From Channallabes apus (lineage: Eukaryota > Chordata > Actinopteri > Siluriformes > Clariidae), in NCBI GenBank assembly GCA_030522415.1, contig CM060112.1:835001-899000 (forward strand): a stretch of 64,000 nt of DNA. The letters are read 5' to 3'. The notes under the pieces were generated by a model that did not search any database, was not told the DNA's origin, and was given only the letters and a program-made list of their open reading frames with translations. The stretch's first letter is position 1, and every line of letters begins with the position of its first letter. Positions 1 to 11,604 of the stretch are shown here, one piece after another. A program made the translations under genes and the position numbers.

Positions 1-590
1 GGAGTGGAGCGACTGCACGTTCCTCTCTCCACTCTAAGCGTTTTGTTATCACTCCGGTATGGATCCACTCCGGGTTTTGGTTTAGTTTTGAAGAACTACA
101 TGTCAGGCTGAGGTATAACTATATTTAAGATAGCATGGACACACTTAATGCAGGAAGGCTCCGATGTTTCGGAGATTGATAAAAGTGTAAATAAATAAAT
201 GGAGATGGGCTTGGCTTAGCGAAATTGGGGAGAATGGCAAGCCTTTTAGTTCGTGGACTAAAAAAATCAAACATCCAGGTAGGTGTCTCTGCACAGTATG
301 CCACAGGAAACTTCAATATGGCAATAATGGCAAAACAAAGTGCGAGTTCGCCATCAGTCAGCAGCTCGTCACAATGCTGCGGTTCGTGCTCTAATAGTAC
401 ACATGCTCCCTGTCTGCTGCCACAAGAACCACAACGGAGATTCACACATCTGTGGCCGACCGTGTGCGCGATGTAAAAGTGCGCCTATGTTATTTCATAG
501 CGGAGCATGACCTGTCGCTCACAGTCTCACAACCACTAGTTAATTTAATGCAATCAGTTGTCAAGACAAGAGTGCACTTTCAAGATTGTC
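1..590. other. Unassigned intergenic DNA
   Basis: I see no convincing exon, RNA gene or transposon end here. The short open frames have no recognisable domain and no splice context. Confidence 0.5.
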
Positions 591-593
591 TAT

Positions 594-1331
594 GGCTACG
601 TTTACACTGCAGGGAAATGTGACCCAATTCCGATGTTTTGCTCATATGTGACACATATCGGATATGTTCTGTGTCCGTGTAAACAGGAATAAAACACATG
701 CATTCCGATATTTCGAGATCGGTTTCAGGCCTCCTTCATATGTGGATATAAATCGGATATAAATCAGATATGTGCTGATGTGATTGTCGTGTAAACAGAC
801 AGATCGGATTCCCTGAGTCGTTGTGTTCTGTACGTCATTAAAACTGCCACTTCTTCGCGGTTTAATGACGTAATGTTATTCTCCGGTGGAAGCGCGTGTG
901 GAATTACAACATCGCAGGTGACATGGAAAAGGAAAAGAACACCCCCACCCCCTCCAACACACACACACCGCCTTGTGTTAATGCTTATTTGGGCTAAATA
1001 ACATTAAATCAGTATTTGATGAATAAAGCATATGTGCAGGCTGCAATTATGCTGTTTTTTTTTCTCCTCCGATTTAAAACTATGGTGCGCGAACTTTGCT
1101 TATATCGCATTGCTAGCGTTAAGCATATTTCACCTTCTTCTATCTTGGCTAGTGTGTAGCGCAAGAACCTCCCTTTAAGTATGCGCGATGTTTCAGATGG
1201 TATGGCGAGTGTAAACACGTGAATCGGATATGAGTCATAGTTAAAAGAACGTGTAAACAGACGGTCAAAAAAAATCAGATATAGGCAACAAATCGGAATT
1301 AAGCATCGAGACCTGCAGTGTAAACGTAGCC
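594..1331. mobile_element. Non-autonomous DNA transposon with about 20-bp terminal inverted repeats
   Basis: The left end reads GGCTACGTTTACACTGCAGG and the right end is its exact reverse complement. The element is flanked on both sides by TAT (591-593 and 1332-1334), a probable 3-bp target duplication. The interior repeats GTGTAAAC and variants of AATCGGATAT in both orientations, the subterminal-motif style of fish MITEs. No transposase is encoded. The superfamily is uncertain: Kolobok, Harbinger-like and hAT-like are all possible, and TAT is not the canonical TWA of Harbinger elements. Confidence 0.8.
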
Positions 1332-1334
1332 TAT

Positions 1335-2161
1335 GCACATGCCTACTACCTGCACACATGGCATTGCTGCTTACTGGAAATCCGATTTGTCATCTAAGCT
1401 GAAAACGAAGATGTTTTCTTTAAGATACATAAAACATGCACTGAAAAAGCACTTTTTGGAATTTAATGGTGGTGCTATTACTTTTTTCTGTTAATTATTA
1501 AGAGTTTCACAAAACATTATTTGGTGTTATAAGATAAATAAAAACATGCACTGAAAAGATATGTGGTAGATGGTTGATTATTTGTGAAGGTATATATTTT
1601 TTTTCAAAGATTACAAATAGCTTTTAAAATATGCAAACTGGCAATATTAAAGCGGTTTAATCTCCCCTAACGCTATTGGTCTCGACTATTTAAATAAAGT
1701 GTTTGTTAAAGGAATATGGCTCGGCCTGAAAAAAGTTCAGTCAGAAGATTTTTTTTCACTTTAATCCCTGAATACATAAAAGCAGTAGTACTGCAGTAGT
1801 ACCAGAATCTACTGAAAGTTAAATACATGTATTGTGTATAGGCTACTCGCGTTGTTCTCGCATGGAGAGATTGTGTGTGTCCACACGCGCTTCTCATGTG
1901 TATGCACGGTGAGAGTTTGTGTGTGTTAGTGCGCGCGTCTCATATTTGACATTCATATGGACAATCATATGAAATGCACATTCTTGATACTTGTTGATAA
2001 GTGTAAGTTGTCAAAGTATTTGTGGACATATAATTAGGAGAAAATGTAAATTAAGGATGTCTAACATAATGCAGTAACTCTATTTATTTGAAAATAAAGT
2101 AAATCAAGTCAGTATGTCAAATAAAGTCAGTAGAAAAATCGGTAACTGAATAACTACTATA
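1335..2161. other. AT-rich DNA without recognised features
   Basis: No exon, transposon end or RNA gene recognised. A mixed TG/CG-rich stretch lies near 1,870-1,945. Confidence 0.5.
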
Positions 2162-2488
2162 TACACTCAGCAAAAAAAGAAACGCCCCTTTTTCAGGACT
2201 GTGTATTTCAACAATAATGTTGTACAAATCCAAATAACTTTACAGATCTTCATTGTAAAGGGTTTAAACAATGTGTTCCATGCATGTTCAATTAACCATA
2301 ATCAATTAATTAACATGCACCTGTGGAATGCTCGTTAAGACCTTAACAGCTTACAGAAAGTAGGCATTTAAGGTCACAGTTGTAAAAACGCAGGACACTA
2401 AAGAGACTCGTCTACCGACTGTGAAAAACACCCAAAGAAAGACACCCAGGGTCGCTGCTCATCTGCGTGAACGTGCATTAGGCATGCT
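2162..2488 (+). mobile_element. Tc1-like transposon, 5' fragment
   Basis: It begins with TACACTCAGCAAAAAAAGAA, which resembles the terminal repeat of a common fish Tc1-like family. At about 2,441-2,487 the sequence encodes TPRVAAHLRERALGM, resembling the N terminus of the matching transposase (usually MPRV-AHLRERALGM). The rest of the transposase and the right terminal repeat are absent, so this is a truncated relic. Confidence 0.65.
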
Positions 2489-3577
2489 TTTGATCTTAGT
2501 TCTTATCTTAGTAGTTAAACAAATTCATAATCACAGTATAAAAATTACAGTACAAATGTAGAATTTAAATAAAATCTTATTAGGATCGAATTTAAGCAAA
2601 GTAAATGTTAACACAGTGAGCCTTTAGATTTTATCATGTGTAATTAGAAAAGCTACGCATGTAGGTTTTTTTGTGAGCGCAATGTGAGCAGCTTTAATTA
2701 TTGATAATTAATTAATTATTAAATGGTGGACATAAACAGCAAAAAGAACAATATTAATATTTTGATTATTATTATCATGTTCTTTTGCTGTTGAAGTTCA
2801 GCATTGAATGATTATTTGAAACTGAAGCACTTCGTGTAGATTCATGCCACGAGTCATTGTATCATACAAAGATTATTACGTTGTGCTCAGAAACATCAAG
2901 CGTCTATGGATTCCAAAATTAACATTTTTACCGTTTTTTAATGGAAGAGATAGAAAGTTTCCTTATCATAACATGCCTTGTATTGTTTTTAATTGCTCAA
3001 TACACAACCCATCGTTTTACAAGGGTAAATACAAATGGAATAATTTTATTTGGTTTATTTATTTATTTATTTTAAAATCAAATCTAAAATAAAAACATTG
3101 TAGAGTAATTAAAACAGTGTAGAGTACTTAAAACAGTGTAGAGTGATTAATAACAACACAATGCATGTTATGATAAGAAAAAATGCATTCCAGGGATTAA
3201 AAACAGTAACAATGTCAATTTTAGAATGTAGAATCCAGAAAATTTAAAATTTACACAAATTTAAGAAGAGGCCTGAAGCAAGATCTAAGATCCTCCCCAG
3301 TTTGCTGAATTTTCGTGCATTTTAGTTTTTCCGAGTGTAAAGGGGAGAACAGCTGATTCACATCTGGGGAGGGTGTATTATTTGCATTTGTCTGACATTG
3401 CAAAGCACACACAGTAACACTGCAAGAACAACAACCTAAAGTAAATAGAAATAAGAGGCCCTGATTATACTGCATAAATATTATTTAGTACAACTAAATT
3501 CCTCTGCGCTCTCGAAAACTTTATGGGTCCGGAAAGAAAGAAAAGCAAAGCCCCAGCCTCTGCCTGCTTAAGACGCC

Positions 3578-3580
<3 letters not shown>
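2489..3580. other. AT-rich DNA with a small hairpin; no gene
   Basis: An imperfect inverted repeat lies at 2735-2749 and 2779-2792 (AACAGCAAAAAGAAC against GTTCTTTTGCTGTT, one bulged A) around a 29-nt AT loop. The stretch around 2,675-2,715 (AATGTGAGCAGCTTTAATTA) recurs at about 5,583-5,612, so it belongs to a dispersed repeat. The open frame at 2844-3092 shows no known domain. Confidence 0.5.

Positions 3581-3613
<33 letters not shown>
3581..3613. repeat. (GA)n microsatellite
   Basis: Uninterrupted GA dinucleotides, about 16 units. Confidence 0.95.
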
Positions 3614-3618
<5 letters not shown>

Positions 3619-4333
3619 CATGCTTTGTGCAGCTCTCAGGTGAAGTATAAAGTGTCCATAAAAACACAAACCCCTCTCTCAATAAATCCTCGGTAAGAGC
3701 AAACTCCCCGAGAGGATATAAGTTTTTGTTTTGTTTTCCAGAGCCACGTCCGTTCTTACGTAGACGGCGGAGCTCTGTTCATTTTGTGTTATTAGTTTTC
3801 ATTTGTTTCCTTTTAAGTTTCCTTAATTAATAATCCCACACCATCTCCCAATGGGAAGGTCTTCCTGTGCGTATCACAAGCTCTCTCACAGCCTCCTATT
3901 TCGTTGTTCCCCTCTAAAGCCCGGCGTCAGGGCTCTTATAACCATTCAAACATCTCGTGGTGCCGCTCTCTATACCGCGCCACGTACAGTAACATTTCTA
4001 TATTAAACATTCGATGTCTTTAAATGTAATTTATTTTATAATAACAATAAACTGATACAAACAGAAGCTATATAAAGACTGCGCTTATTTAACACGTATA
4101 AATTTGTGTTTGTTGTATTTCTGGGAAAGTGAAATCTCTTATCTCTCATATCGGCGCGCGCGCCGCGGGTTCACGCGACCATTTTACATTCAATAAAAGA
4201 TTTATTCACAACCACATTACAGCCATTCACACACATGCATTGTGCTGTGTTGTTGGTACACACTTTCACTTTTCATCTCCCCTTTGATCAAAATGCTCCG
4301 GATCTGAGCCGACACGAGCAGCTTTGCTTCATT
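3614..4333. other. Unassigned DNA
   Basis: Mixed-composition sequence with no exon or repeat terminus that I can name. It includes a short CG/GC alternating tract near 4,154-4,167. Confidence 0.45.
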
Positions 4334-5488
4334 CAGTGGCGGACTGGCCATCTGGAGCACCGAGAGTTTTCCCGGTGGACCGCTGGTCAATGTGTGGTGG
4401 CCCAGTCACTACGCAAATATATAACAAATGACGGAAGCCTTAATATCGCATCTCATCTCTTCTTCTACGCATATGGACTAATGTTTCAATCACATGGGTG
4501 GCGCCGACAAAGAGTGTGTGTTTGTTACCGCGCATGCGGATGTATTGCCCTCCCTCAAACACACAGAGACACACACACACACACACACACACCTCTTCAC
4601 TTTTGATTTACGGAAGGAGAGATGTTGATCCTTTCTCGATGCAGCGAATTTCTCTGAGCAAATTAACAAGAATTTCCATGAATGAAGAAAAAAAGTTGGA
4701 GCTGAAAGATACGCGAAAAGAAGAAAAAAGCTTTAGAGATAAATGCTGTGAAATGCTTCAAATGAAGAGATTCTGCCTATAAGGGACAGCGAGGCTGGAT
4801 CCAGAAGCCCAGCACATCCCACATCATAATACACTGGCTCATTAAAGTGGAGATAAATCATACTAATATCAAAATATAACACAATACAAAAACGTCAAAA
4901 AGTATATACAGCAAAATGAGACATTTTGGCAGTATTGTGATATACTGTATATATAATTTTTATTTTATTTCAAAAGATGGCAATACTGCCAAAATGTATA
5001 ATTTACAGACTGTTTACAGAATATTCTGTGCATTGTCTCTTATTGAGTCACGAGGGGTTAAAAAACTATTCATCATTCAAAGTTATTCAGATCAGTGCAA
5101 AGTTAGTATGATTTTGAAAGTGCTGTAACTCCACAGTTTCATCTCAGTGGAACAATCTGACCGTGCCATGAAAAAGTATTTGGCCCTTTCTGATTTTTTT
5201 CTTTGCATATTTGTCACACTTGGGTGGAATTTCACCTCTGAGGAAAAGAAAAATTTGCCTGTTTTTCTCAGCATTATTTTGAATTAATATTGACTACCAT
5301 AATAATTAAAATTAGTAACTAGTATAAAAAAAAGTATTAAATAGCATTGATTTCTGTATTGTATTATATTTTTATACAAGCAATTGGTGTTAAAAATTTA
5401 TCTCTACGTTAATGAACCAATGTATTATGATGTGGGCTGCTGTAGGCCAGGAAGTCCAGGGTCACTTCTTGGTCCCAGTCCGCCCCTG
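4334..5488. mobile_element. hAT-like non-autonomous transposon (copy 1)
   Basis: It starts CAGTGGCGGACTGGCCATC and ends with the imperfect reverse complement (CAGTCCGCCCCTG). It is bounded by a perfect 8-bp target duplication, GCTTCATT, at 4326-4333 and 5489-5496. An 8-bp duplication and CAG.GGCG termini are typical of hAT elements. No transposase-like frame is present. A (CA)n tract lies inside at about 4,569-4,592. Confidence 0.85.
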
Positions 5489-5615
5489 GCTTCATTCATA
5501 ATATTTATCAATCATAAAGAGAGGCGACATATACTTGATGATTAAACACTGCATTTAAAAAAAAAAAAGTGAAAGCGTGCGCGATGTGAGCAGCTTTAAT
5601 TATTAATAATTAAAT

Positions 5616-6554
5616 AATTCAATTCAATTTTATTTATTTGTATAGTGTTTTTAACAATTGACATTGTCTCAAAACAGCTTTACACAATCAAAAGAATTAT
5701 TTAAGTTTGTATAGAATGTGAATGTGTATGAATCAAAATGTTCAGATAGTCCCTGGTGAGCAAGCCCGAGGGCGACAGTGGCAAGGAAAAACTCCCTGAG
5801 ACGGTAATAGGAAGAAACCTTGAGAGGAACCAGACTCGACAGGGAACCCATCCTCATCTGGGTGAAACAGATGGCAGGAAATTATCTGCATTTATACAGT
5901 GTTAAGTGTTAGGTTCAGCTATAATAGTTGATGTTAATTGATGTTATAATAGTTGATGTAAAATGGAGTCCAGTAGTTATTCGAGACTCAGATAGACTTG
6001 TAGAAAGTTCCAGTCCTGAACTATCGAATTGTCAAGTCCTCAGAGAAACAGCTGACAACACCAGTCGAGGCCAGAACCATCTTCTAAGTAGATAGAATCA
6101 TCCCCAGACACCAGGCACATCCTAAAGAGACACACGGGGCATCCATGCGACGAGACCTCCAACCAGAAACCGGGCACCAGGATGGATCAGACAGGTCCGG
6201 AGGGCAGAGGGAGTCTGGATCACTGGCAGCTCAGGAACCACATGTGTAGCTCGACAGAGAGAGAGAGAGAAAGAGTGAAAGGGGGAGATGGGGAGAGAGG
6301 AAAGAGAAAGAGGGGGAGGAAGAGAAGAGGAGGAGAGATTGCAATTAGGTCTGGTCACAGTCACAATGTATAATGTGAATGTATATTTACTGTAGAGTGC
6401 AAGCAGGGACTCCGGCAGGACTAACTATGACAGCATAACTAAAAGGGAGAGCCAGAAGGAAACACAAACATGAGGGGGAACTGAGATGTAAAGCAAACAA
6501 TCACCTCACCGTCAACAAACCTGAGTGATCAAATGAGACTGAGGAAGACAGCAT
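5616..6554 (-). mobile_element. L2-like LINE, 3' UTR fragment
   Basis: It matches the minus-strand 3' UTRs of the longer L2 copies at 23,091 and 47,461. On the minus strand it ends in the conserved tail TGTCAATTGTTAAAA... followed by AATAAAATTGAATTG units. It includes the internal GA-rich stretch of the 3' UTR. No ORF2 sequence is left, so it is a heavily 5'-truncated insertion. Confidence 0.9.
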
Positions 6555-7129
6555 TAATGACATGTGTAGCTCGACAGAGAGAGAGAGAGAAAGTAATATA
6601 TAATGCATTAAAATGGAAGAACTGTTAATTGCAATGCTGCTTTTTATTTCAAATACTTTTGGCAGGATTTTTGTTCCATAGTTACAGCAGCAGGTGTTTG
6701 CAGTGTGTAAAAAAAAAAAAAAAAGAATAAACATGAGCAAAAACGAGTATGAATATACAGTACAGTATATGAACATGAGAAAGAGAAACAAACAAATTAT
6801 AGATTCAATCAAATCAAATTGCACTTTGTAATATCATTTTGTTCATTTTGTATAATTTTGCACAGTTAAAAAAAGTTGTAATTGCACAGTTACTATTGAA
6901 CAAGAAATTTGAGATAATTGGGATAGTGAGTCAGAAGTGTGGAACATCAGACGTGAGCGACTCTCTCCCGGCCGCAGCTCAGAGGGCTTCGCGTACCGCG
7001 TTTATACGGTTATTTAAGAGAAACAGAATAAATAAAGACTGTACTCACTCACTCCCTCTTTCTCAGAGCGAGTCTATGTGAAGCTGAAGTTTAATGTATT
7101 TGTTGTTTTTACTGTACAAGGTCACACTT
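6555..7129. other. Unassigned DNA beside the L2 fragment
   Basis: At 6,555-6,594 a second short piece of the L2 GA-rich 3' UTR motif (CATGTGTAGCTCGACAGAGA) repeats. The remainder contains an A-rich run near 6,710 and no recognisable gene. Confidence 0.45.
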
Positions 7130-7258
7130 TTGTGAGGGTGTCCTGGTGTTTAGCACTGTGACCTCTCACCTTCAGGGTCAAGGGTTTGAGTCCCACATCA
7201 TTTGCATGTTCTGCCTATTTCCACCCACAGTCCAAAGACCTGCATTAGCATTTCCAAA
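7130..7258 (+). mobile_element. tRNA-derived SINE remnant
   Basis: The order TTTAGCACTGTGACCTCTCA, then GGGTTTGAGTCCC (B-box-like), then GCATGTTCTGCC and CAGTCCAAAGACCTGCATTA follows the head and body of a widespread fish tRNA-SINE family. It is diverged and lacks a clear target duplication. Confidence 0.6.
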
Positions 7259-7634
7259 AAGTTCCTCACACACGCACACACACTTCACTGTGAAGATATT
7301 TTACAATTTAAAATAAAAAGCAGTGTGAAAGCTCTCTGGTTCATCACACACTGCACTCAGGAGTGTTAACTCTTCACCAGGAGTGCTGGATACTTCACAT
7401 CATTTATATAAATCCTGTTTGGTTCAGGTGCGTTTCTGAGGTTTCTGAGCTGCAGCTGCTCATGCAGGTGGTTGGTGCTGCAGGATGACGTTAAAGACCA
7501 TCCGCTCCCTGTTAGCTCTTGTCTGTTGCAGTTCTCCTTTTGACCACTAGGTACAGTAATAATGCAGGGGATAACCTGGACAGCTTGACTTTTACAAAGG
7601 TGAGTAACTGAGCAGGACATCCATCACACATGTG
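7259..7634. other. Unassigned DNA
   Basis: No gene or repeat terminus seen. The last 8 bases (CACATGTG) are the left target duplication of the next element. Confidence 0.45.
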
Positions 7635-9235
7635 CAGTGGCGGTTCTATACTGAATTGCCAAAAAAAAAAACATGACAAAACTTCGCATTTTGTACACAC
7701 CACACGTTTTATTGTAGTAATACTACATGTTGTTCCGTAACAGACCAATTTTAATTTTATTTAAATTTTACCAAATTATATGCTTTGTCACGTAACAGAG
7801 TTATAGCAAATGGAAAATGTCTTTTAAACTATCTACACATATGTAAATTACACTGGTTATTTACAGTATACTGTAAATATATTGTAAATCTATTGGCTAT
7901 AGCCAACTTTAACATAAACAACGGAAATAAATAACTTTGTAATGAAATAATTTTGTGGTTAAATTTAATTAGATCTCATGTTGTATACACTGCTGAAAAA
8001 ACAATAGAACCCTGCCCAAAAATAATAGAAGATGTAATGGATTTAATGGTTATAATGGAAATTGTATTCATTCATTCATTCATTCATGTTCTATACCGTT
8101 TAATTTAATACCGTTAAATCTATAAAGTTTAATCCTGTGTTCAGGGTCGCGGGGACCTGGAGCCTATCCCAGGAGACTTCGGGCACTAGGCGAGGTACAC
8201 CCTGGACAGGGTGCCAATCCATCACAGGGCACACACACACATACACACACTCACACACCCAATCACACACTATGGGGGAATTGTATTGGTTTTAATGGTA
8301 AGTATAACAATGTCTGCTGGTATATGATGGATGGATTCTATTGGTGGGTGGGAGGGTAAATCCTATTGGCACTTTACAATAAGGAATTTTGTAAATTCCA
8401 GTGAAAATAGTTTCACTGGAAATAGTTAATGGTTCATAATGGTATTTAATAGAAACCATTAGAATTTCCGTGATGGTTTGTATATTAGGCTTTTATTGTG
8501 TGTTTTTTTAGCAAGGTAAGCATAGCAAGCATCATAAGCAAGAAGGCTAACAAACCTAAGAGTTAACGTTATACCACTAATTAACATAATGACATGAATA
8601 CCTTAATCATACAGAGAGAACATTGTTATATATCTTTATCTTTTGCCCGTTTCTCCTCATCTTCTTTTCTTTTTTCCCTAAATTGGGCCCCTGACAGCTT
8701 TGGCCTTTTTCTCTCCGTCGCTGTGTTTATACTTTATAATCGACGATTCGACAATCAACAGATTTCCCCCAACGCTGTCACTCACGACCAGAAGTCAAGA
8801 CTAAACCAATTCACCTCCACATCATCGCTTTATTACCTATTTTTATTAACCATTTCACACAATTAAATAATTGAAAAAAGTGCAAATTATTGATCTGTGT
8901 TTGTAATATTTTGCGTTATTTGTAATAAAGTCAGGTGTCACTGACATAATTTAACCCCCCTCCTTGTCCGCTTCATTTAGGAGAGGTGAACTGTACTCTC
9001 GCCCCCCCCAATAACCCCCCCCCCTCTTCTCCCCTCTCCTCAGCTTCTGTGTGGCTCCTCCAGCAGCAGGGGCGACACAGGTATTATAGATAATAGAGAA
9101 CCGCTTAGCAGCACAGATTTCTTTTTTTAATAGATTTTATTATTATTATTAAGTTTGTGTGCCGCCCCCCACGTGCCATGAAAAAATGCCTCCCCGGGCC
9201 GCTGCCCCATTTGCCCATGCCTAAAACCGCCACTG
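7635..9235. mobile_element. hAT-like non-autonomous transposon (copy 2)
   Basis: The left end CAGTGGCGGTTCTATAC and right end CCTAAAACCGCCACTG are inverted repeats. The flanks CACATGTG (7627-7634) and CACGTGTG (9236-9243) form an 8-bp target duplication with one mismatch. The interior open frames carry no transposase motif that I recognise. A dispersed repeat sits inside near 8,066-8,277. Confidence 0.85.
8066..8277 (+). repeat. Dispersed fish repeat nested in the hAT-like element
   Basis: The phrase order CATTCATTCATTCATGTTC, CAGGGTCGCGGGGACCTGGA, GCCTATCCCAGGAG, ACACCCTGGACAGGGTGCCA and a CA-rich tail matches a very common teleost interspersed repeat. Exact class not determined. Confidence 0.6.
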
Positions 9236-9624
9236 CACGTGTGAGTGAAAGAGGTGGAATAGAGTAGAATATCTTTATTGTCACACTGAAATGTAATCTC
9301 TCATTATGAAGCTTAAAATAAATATACTACTCCATACAGTATATATCTTAAAAATTAGAGTGATTAGTATTTAAACAGGTTGCAGGCAGGGCTGGACTGG
9401 GACCAAAAAACGGCCTTTTCGGCCAAAGCGGCCCACCATGATTATTTAAACAATATGCTGAAGCATATGACACATCAAAGGATAAATGCGCTCACTGTTT
9501 TGTTTCAAACATTAAACCACAGTAACCTGCATGGAAGCGAATAACCTTGGTAAAAAATTATTCTTAATTATTATTATTGTTATTATACAGTCTTTTATTA
9601 GCAATTCTCTCTCTCTCTCTCCCT

Positions 9625-9626
<2 letters not shown>

Positions 9627-9683
<57 letters not shown>
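9627..9683. repeat. (CA)n microsatellite
   Basis: About 28 CA units preceded by a CT-rich run, inside the left arm of the hAT-like element. Confidence 0.95.
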
Positions 9684-9688
<5 letters not shown>

Positions 9689-9970
9689 TGACCTCCAACC
9701 TACTGTAGCAAGGATGAAGTTCTGCACAAAACTCAGTCTACTATTAAATGTTTTTAAGTCTGACTGCAATAATTTGAGCATTTGCACAGTGTTCGCCTAC
9801 AAATCCTCCAGATACCTCACTATTTAGTGAAGATGTCGGCTACACTTAACATTTTCATTGTTAATTCCATGGGCTATCATTCTGCATGTGTGTAGGCTTA
9901 CGTGTGTCTACCTAGAAATCCGATAGTCAGCCATGTCATTTATATAACTCTGGGGGTTTATTTATTGTAC

Positions 9971-10839
9971 TGTTACGTCCCAGGACGTATTTCTTATGTT
10001 TAAGACCCAGTTTACATCTGTTATGTATATGGTCCTGATTTATTTATTTTGCTTGTTCATTCTGTGCAATGTGATTGTACTTTGTTTCTTTTGGTTCTGC
10101 ATTGTTTTGTTCTTTGTTCTCTCTCTCTCCCTCATTCCTTCAACCAGGTATAGACATCAGTGGGGCCTAATTAGGAGAGGCCTGATTGGGAGAGACCTAA
10201 TTGGTTGATGAGATGGGAGCTGGCGTATAAAGCTGAGGTGGAAAGCAGGAAGTGGAGAGAATCATTCCTCCTGCCCCAGCATATGGTTGTTTAGCCTGTG
10301 TTTGCAGACTGTTGTGAGTCTAAATCCTTGACTGTGTTTTGCAGACTGTTGTGAGGCTAAATCCTTGAACGTGTGTTGTTAAGTACCTCTTTTGTTACTG
10401 AGATCTGATCTATATCATTTGACACTTTTACACTATACTGTTTATTTTAGTTTGCTGCCTATATTTAATTGTGGGAGCTGTAGAGAGGTGGATGCTGTTT
10501 TCTTTTCTAATCATGCTTTCTCATGTTTCTGGATAGTTAGGGAGTGAGGTAAAAGTTATGTTGTTTATTTGTTTTTCTTTCTCTTTCAGGTAAGTTAGTT
10601 TGATCCTCCCAACATTTAGACAAATTATTTTTGTTTGTTGTGTTGGCCTGATCCCCTCTTGAAGTTTTTGCTTCCCTTTTTCCAAGATAAGAATCAATAA
10701 AAAAAGAGAACAAATTATTTCAAATCTGTTGTGTGTTTTGATTGCTGGCTGGGACAGGAGTGATGATCTCCAAAACCTTTTTTTTTTTTTTTATTGTTGC
10801 ATCTTTTCTCTAATCCCTAAAAGGGAGAAAAATGTAACA
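9971..10839 (+). repeat. 5' LTR of the Gmr1-type element
   Basis: It begins TGTTACGTCC and ends ATGTAACA, giving the inverted TGTTAC/GTAACA termini of LTRs. A TATA-like TATAAA occurs at about 10,215. A segment containing GCAGACTGTTGTGAG and CTAAATCCTTGA is tandemly duplicated at about 10,302-10,372, whereas the 3' LTR has one copy. Other small differences from the 3' LTR (for example the missing CTAATTAGGAGAG segment) show that the element is old. Confidence 0.9.
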
Positions 10840-10841
10840 AT

Positions 10842-10858
10842 TGGGGGCTCGTCCGGGA
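10842..10858 (+). other. Primer binding site complementary to tRNA-Pro
   Basis: TGGGGGCTCGTCCGGGA starts two bases after the LTR. It equals the first 17 bases of the tRNA-Pro primer site known from gammaretroviruses, so minus-strand DNA synthesis of this family was probably primed by tRNA-Pro. Confidence 0.85.
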
Positions 10859-10976
10859 CAAATAATAATTAATTTGCCCATCTGGAACACTTAGAAACGC
10901 TTCTGTAGATGTGGTAAGTCTTTTTGCTTGGCTGATTTGAACTTTGTATAGGTGAGGAGACTTCATAGTGGCAAAA

Positions 10977-11601
10977 ATGGAGTTTGATTTGGTTACTTTT
11001 ACTCTGTCGCCCACGTTAGACGAATTTGATCGTTGTAGAAAGAAGGATCTGATTTTAATTGCAGAATTCTTTAATATTTCAGTTCCCAAAGAAGCCAAGA
11101 AACAAGTGATAAAAGATAAACTGTATTAAAAAATTTGTAGAGATCGATATATTACCTGAACGCTCTGTGGAGGGTGAAGGTAATGTGGATAGTGAAGCTG
11201 AGTCTGAGTCAAAATTGTCAGGTGAACAAACAGTTTCGCATGCGGACCCCGCAGTAGCGATTAAACTGAAAGAATTGGATCTTGCTTTAAAGCGTCAAGA
11301 GCATGACACTCAGCTTCTTCGTTTAAAAGCTCTTGAAATACAAGCAGACAGAGATATTCAACTGCGCAGGTTAGATCTTGAAGCTCAAGCCTTGAAAAAT
11401 AAGCCAGTTCCACGCATGATCTTGGGTAACGATCTGGTGGGTAGAAAGGTTTTTCCATATCCAATTGTGTCTGCTGAGCCTGATGTTGGAGCCCAAGTTG
11501 ATTTTTTTCCCCTTCCTCAGCTGATCCGGTTGAGAGCAAACTGTCAGTTTCAACCCAGCAAACTACTGAAATTGTTGGGGACAACCAACAGCCACCCTTA
11601 A
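10977..11601 (+). pseudogene. gag remnant of the Gmr1-type element
   Basis: An ATG at 10977 opens MEFDLVTFTLSPTLDEFDRC..., stopped by TAA at 11127-11129. A charged helical segment rich in Glu, Leu and Arg follows in another frame (11167-11490, including KLKELDLALKRQEHD). This looks like a Gypsy Gag N terminus followed by coiled coil. The capsid C terminus, zinc knuckle and protease are missing: sequence passes from gag to the pre-integrase region near 11,500-11,600. Broken by a frameshift and a deletion. Confidence 0.65.
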
Positions 11602-11604
11602 AGG

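Noticed and set aside
8594..8866. 90-codon frame within hAT-like copy 2 as transposase fragment
   Set aside because: No hAT dimerisation or catalytic motif recognisable; composition is like chance frames in AT-rich DNA.
10842..10858. Endogenous gammaretrovirus suggested by the tRNA-Pro primer site
   Set aside because: The coding order (integrase before RT/RNase H), Gypsy-type motifs and the absence of an envelope region point to a Gmr1-type Gypsy element instead.
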